This document shows positions 61,950 through 64,000 of a stretch of DNA of 64,000 nt, in pieces. The notes beneath the pieces were generated by a model. It searched no databases, was not told the DNA's origin, and saw nothing but the letters and a program-made list of their open reading frames with translations. The DNA lies in NCBI GenBank assembly GCA_963739645.1, contig CAVUBM010000061.1:1-64000 (forward strand), given 5' to 3'. The translations under genes and the position numbers were made by a program. This DNA comes from JASHPR01 sp963739645. GTDB taxonomy: Bacteria; Actinomycetota; Actinomycetes; Streptosporangiales; Streptosporangiaceae. The number at the start of each line of letters is the position of its first letter. Position 1 is the stretch's first letter.

Positions 61950-62303
61950 ATGCGCGGTGCACAGATCACCGTCCGCTGTGACTGCGGCGGCATCGGGTAC
62001 GTCCCGTACGGGGAGCGGTGGCAGTGCGACGCCTGCCGTCGCCGCTGGAACACCAGCCAGATCCCGGCCGAGGAGTACTGGGGGATCATGCGGGACATGC
62101 GCAAGCTGCGTATCACCGTGCTCCTCACCGTGCTGGGCCTGGTGATACCGGTCGTGGCCCTGTCGTTTGTCCTCGGGATCCGGCTGCTGATTCTGCTCCC
62201 GGTGCTGATGAGCTTCTGGTTCCTCTTCTACATGCCTCGGTGGCGACGGCAGCTCAGGGAGCAGACCAGGAGCCTGCGCCGGTGGAAGCTGCACCCCGAG
62301 TGA
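61950..62303 (+). CDS. Small zinc-ribbon membrane protein
   Basis: A 117-residue protein. The N-terminal cysteines CDCGG...WQCDACRRRW form a zinc-ribbon-like pair of knuckles; two hydrophobic segments follow (ITVLLTVLGLVIPVVALSF and LLILLPVLMSFWFLFYM) and a basic tail (RWRRQLREQTRSLRRWK). Start at the ATG 61950, or the GTG three bases before. It is divergent from permease 2, sharing its upstream region, and is 18 bp before a stress-protein gene. Function unknown. Confidence 0.72.
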   Translation: MRGAQITVRCDCGGIGYVPYGERWQCDACRRRWNTSQIPAEEYWGIMRDMRKLRITVLLTVLGLVIPVVALSFVLGIRLLILLPVLMSFWFLFYMPRWRRQLREQTRSLRRWKLHPE

Positions 62304-62321
62304 TGTGAAGAGTGACGTGAC

Positions 62322-62786
62322 ATGCGGTCGATGCAGCGCCAGGGGCCGCTGGCCGGGTCCGACCGGGCGAAGGGCCGCCCCGTGCTGCTGGCGACGCTGG
62401 ACGTTCCGTTCGACCACGATGCCGTGGTGTTTGCCGTCGACTCGGCCGTCGAGCTCGGCCAGCGGCTGATCATCGCCAACTTCGTGGAGCGCGCGCCGCT
62501 TCCGCTCTCGACCATGCTCGGTTATGACGACCTGCCCAACCCGCCGCAACTGGAGGAGTCGCTGCGGGAGTCCGCGCAGCTGGCCCAGTCGCTCGGCGTG
62601 GAGGTGACCAGGCTGCGGGTGAAGAGCTTCCACCCCATCCAGGCCATGCTCGAGGTCCTCTCCGAGCAGGGCGCCGGGATCTTCGTGTTTGGCCCCGACC
62701 GGCGCCGGATCCGGCGGCTGCGCTACCGGCGGGCCGCGCGGGCCATCCGGGCCCAGGCCACCACGCTGATCTGGCTGGCCGAATAA
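62322..62786 (+). CDS. Universal stress protein-like protein
   Basis: A 154-residue alpha/beta protein with RPVLLATLDVPFDHDAVVFA, GVEVTRLRVKSFHPIQAMLE and GAGIFVFGPDRRRIRRLRYR, matching the USP layout with a degenerate nucleotide-binding loop. It follows the zinc-ribbon membrane protein gene and is probably co-transcribed with it. It is the fourth USP-type gene in the window. Confidence 0.66.
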   Translation: MRSMQRQGPLAGSDRAKGRPVLLATLDVPFDHDAVVFAVDSAVELGQRLIIANFVERAPLPLSTMLGYDDLPNPPQLEESLRESAQLAQSLGVEVTRLRVKSFHPIQAMLEVLSEQGAGIFVFGPDRRRIRRLRYRRAARAIRAQATTLIWLAE

Positions 62787-62802
62787 GCCGTGGACGGTTC
62801 TC

Positions 62803-62820
62803 CTCTGGTTAAACAGAGTT
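62803..62820 (+). terminator. Short hairpin followed by T residues
   Basis: CTCTG-GTTAAA-CAGAG followed by TTTC lies 16 bp after the stress-protein stop, between convergent genes. The stem is only 5 bp, so the call is modest. Confidence 0.4.
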
Positions 62821-62877
62821 TCACCTGAGTAAATGACCGGCCCCGCTCAATAGCGTAACGGCACAGATGGGTGACGC

Positions 62878-64000
62878 TCAGTTGATCCGCTTCTCGAAGC
62901 CTTCCCAGTACGGCCCCCGCAGCTTGAATTTCTGCAGCTTGCCGGTGGCGGTGCGGGGCAGCGCGTCCCTGGTCTCGACCGACGTCGGGCACTTGAAGTG
63001 CGCGAGCCGGGCCCGGCAGTGCTCGATCAGGTCCTGCTCGGTGGCGCTCTGGCCGTCCCTGAGCACCACCAGCGCCTTGACCGTCTCGCCCCACTTCTCG
63101 TCCGGGACCCCGATGACGGCCGCCTCGGCCACGGCCGCGTGCTGGTAGAGGCAGTCCTCCACCTCGACCGAGCTCACGTTCTCGCCGCCGGAGATGATCA
63201 CGTCCTTCTTCCGGTCGGAGATGACCAGGTAGTCGCCGTCCTCCAGGTGGCCCTCGTCGCCGGTGTGGAACCAGCCGCCCTCCAGCGCGCGGGCCGATTC
63301 CTCCGGCTGCTGCCAGTACCCGGCGAACACGTTGTTGGACCTGGCCAGCACCTCGCCGGTCTGGTCGACCCGGATCTCCACGCCGACCGCGGGCACGCCC
63401 GCGCGCGACTGGAGCTTCGCCCGGGCGGCCGCGTCCATGTGGTCCCACTCCCGGGGCCGCCGGTTGATGGTCAGCAGCGGGGCCGTCTCGGTCAGCCCGT
63501 AGATCTGGATGAATTCCCAGCCGAGCTCGGACTCGACCCGCTCGATCGTCTTCGAGGGCGGCGGGGCACCGGCGACCACGATGCGGGTTACGCCGCCGCC
63601 CGGGATGATCTCGTCCCGTTCGCGGCGGTCGGTGGCCGCGTTCAGGATGGCGGCCACCACGGCCGGCGCGCCGCACATCAGCGTCACCCCGTGGGCGTCG
63701 ACGCGGCGCAGGATCTCCTCGCCGTCGATCCGGCGCTGGATCACCTGCGGGACGCCCATGGCCGTGACCGCGTACGGCATGCCCCAGCCGTTGCAGTGGA
63801 ACATCGGCAGCGTGTGCAGGAACACGTCCCGGTCGCTGACCCCGGTGTGCCAGCCGAACGTGGTGGCGTTGAGCCAGCAGTTCCGGTGCGTGAGCTGGAC
63901 GCCCTTGGGCCGCGCGGTCGTGCCGCTGGTGTAGTTGATGCTCGCGGTGGCGTCCTCGTCGGGCTCCCAGGCCGCGGGTTCCGCCCCGTCCGGCGCCTCG
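62878..64000 (-). CDS. Acyl-CoA synthetase (AMP-binding), N-terminus cut by window edge
   Basis: ANL-superfamily ligase that activates a carboxylic acid as acyl-AMP and then acyl-CoA. The P-loop-like motif NYTSGTTARPKGVQLTH lies near the window edge; FIQIYGLTETAPLLTINRRP, WFHTGDEGHLEDGDYLVISD and ISGGENVSSVEVEDCLYQH follow, and the catalytic lysine is in LPRTATGKLQKFKLRG. About 374 residues are present of the usual 520-550. It belongs to the medium/long-chain fatty acid or cinnamate-like class; the substrate cannot be read from the sequence. Confidence 0.92.
   Translation of the reverse strand, partial: EAPDGAEPAAWEPDEDATASINYTSGTTARPKGVQLTHRNCWLNATTFGWHTGVSDRDVFLHTLPMFHCNGWGMPYAVTAMGVPQVIQRRIDGEEILRRVDAHGVTLMCGAPAVVAAILNAATDRRERDEIIPGGGVTRIVVAGAPPPSKTIERVESELGWEFIQIYGLTETAPLLTINRRPREWDHMDAAARAKLQSRAGVPAVGVEIRVDQTGEVLARSNNVFAGYWQQPEESARALEGGWFHTGDEGHLEDGDYLVISDRKKDVIISGGENVSSVEVEDCLYQHAAVAEAAVIGVPDEKWGETVKALVVLRDGQSATEQDLIEHCRARLAHFKCPTSVETRDALPRTATGKLQKFKLRGPYWEGFEKRIN

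Noticed and set aside
56101..63934. A secondary-metabolite gene cluster suggested by methyltransferase, flavin oxidase and acyl-CoA synthetase
   Set aside because: There is no carrier protein, PKS, NRPS or terpene enzyme, and these genes are on different strands with separate regulators.
1..64000. tRNA, rRNA or other structural RNA genes
   Set aside because: I looked for T-loop and anticodon-arm patterns and rRNA-like conserved stretches and found none that fold convincingly.

Overview
The window is about 72% GC and gene-dense, with GTG/ATG starts, frequent stop-start overlaps, LacI, RpiR, IclR and XRE-cupin regulators, a DUF222-type HNH gene and many universal stress proteins. This points to a GC-rich actinobacterium (actinomycete type). 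I cannot name the family from sequence alone. No rRNA, tRNA, CRISPR array, transposase or phage gene is visible.

Layout. (1) 1-5500, minus strand: L-rhamnose catabolism (rhaB, rhaEW, rhaI). Two genes survive only as scars: a rhaM joined head to tail, and a piece of the transporter ATPase joined to the tail of the binding protein. (2) 5900-7380: a TPR protein. (3) 7833-16207: L-arabinose catabolism (LacI regulator, araB, araD, araA) facing an ABC importer, with matching LacI-type operators. A third operator lies at a GH53 galactanase at 50861, so one regulator probably joins galactan or arabinogalactan breakdown to arabinose use. (4) 16600-19932: a LigC-type DNA ligase and a trimethylamine-dehydrogenase-like flavoprotein lacking two hallmark cysteines. 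(5) 20098-24717: MurNAc recycling (murQ, BadF-type sugar kinase, serine hydrolase, RpiR regulator). (6) 25976-50679: a large one-carbon/amine island. It holds two separate sets of the three split glutamate-synthase-like subunits (amidotransferase, GXGXG, FMN domain), two glutamine-synthetase-like ligases, amino acid permeases, a four-subunit sarcosine-oxidase-like enzyme, formate-THF ligase and a DUF1989-DUF1989-GcvT protein. Together these match the parts list of the N-methylglutamate pathway (glutamate-methylamine ligase, N-methylglutamate synthase, N-methylglutamate dehydrogenase) feeding the tetrahydrofolate C1 pool. (7) 50861-60175: galactanase, DUF2079 membrane protein, HNH gene, methyltransferase, IclR regulator with a sarcosine-oxidase-like flavoprotein, DinB protein. 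(8) 60260-64000: a second permease sharing an 82-nt upstream architecture with the first ligase, a small zinc-ribbon membrane protein, a stress protein, and an acyl-CoA synthetase running off the end.

How the genes work together. The amine would enter by the permeases, be ligated to glutamate, be turned into an N-methyl amino acid by the split synthase, and be oxidised by the heterotetramer, with the methyl carbon carried on tetrahydrofolate. This chemistry is inferred from families and neighbourhood; the substrate is not proven by the sequence.

Quality warning. About a dozen genes carry a one-base frameshift with otherwise intact protein on both sides, many in or next to G/C-rich runs. This looks more like residual indel error in a draft assembly than true gene decay, and those genes are probably functional in the organism. 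The rhaM and rhaT/rhaS scars lose whole gene segments and need separate explanation (real deletion or misassembly).
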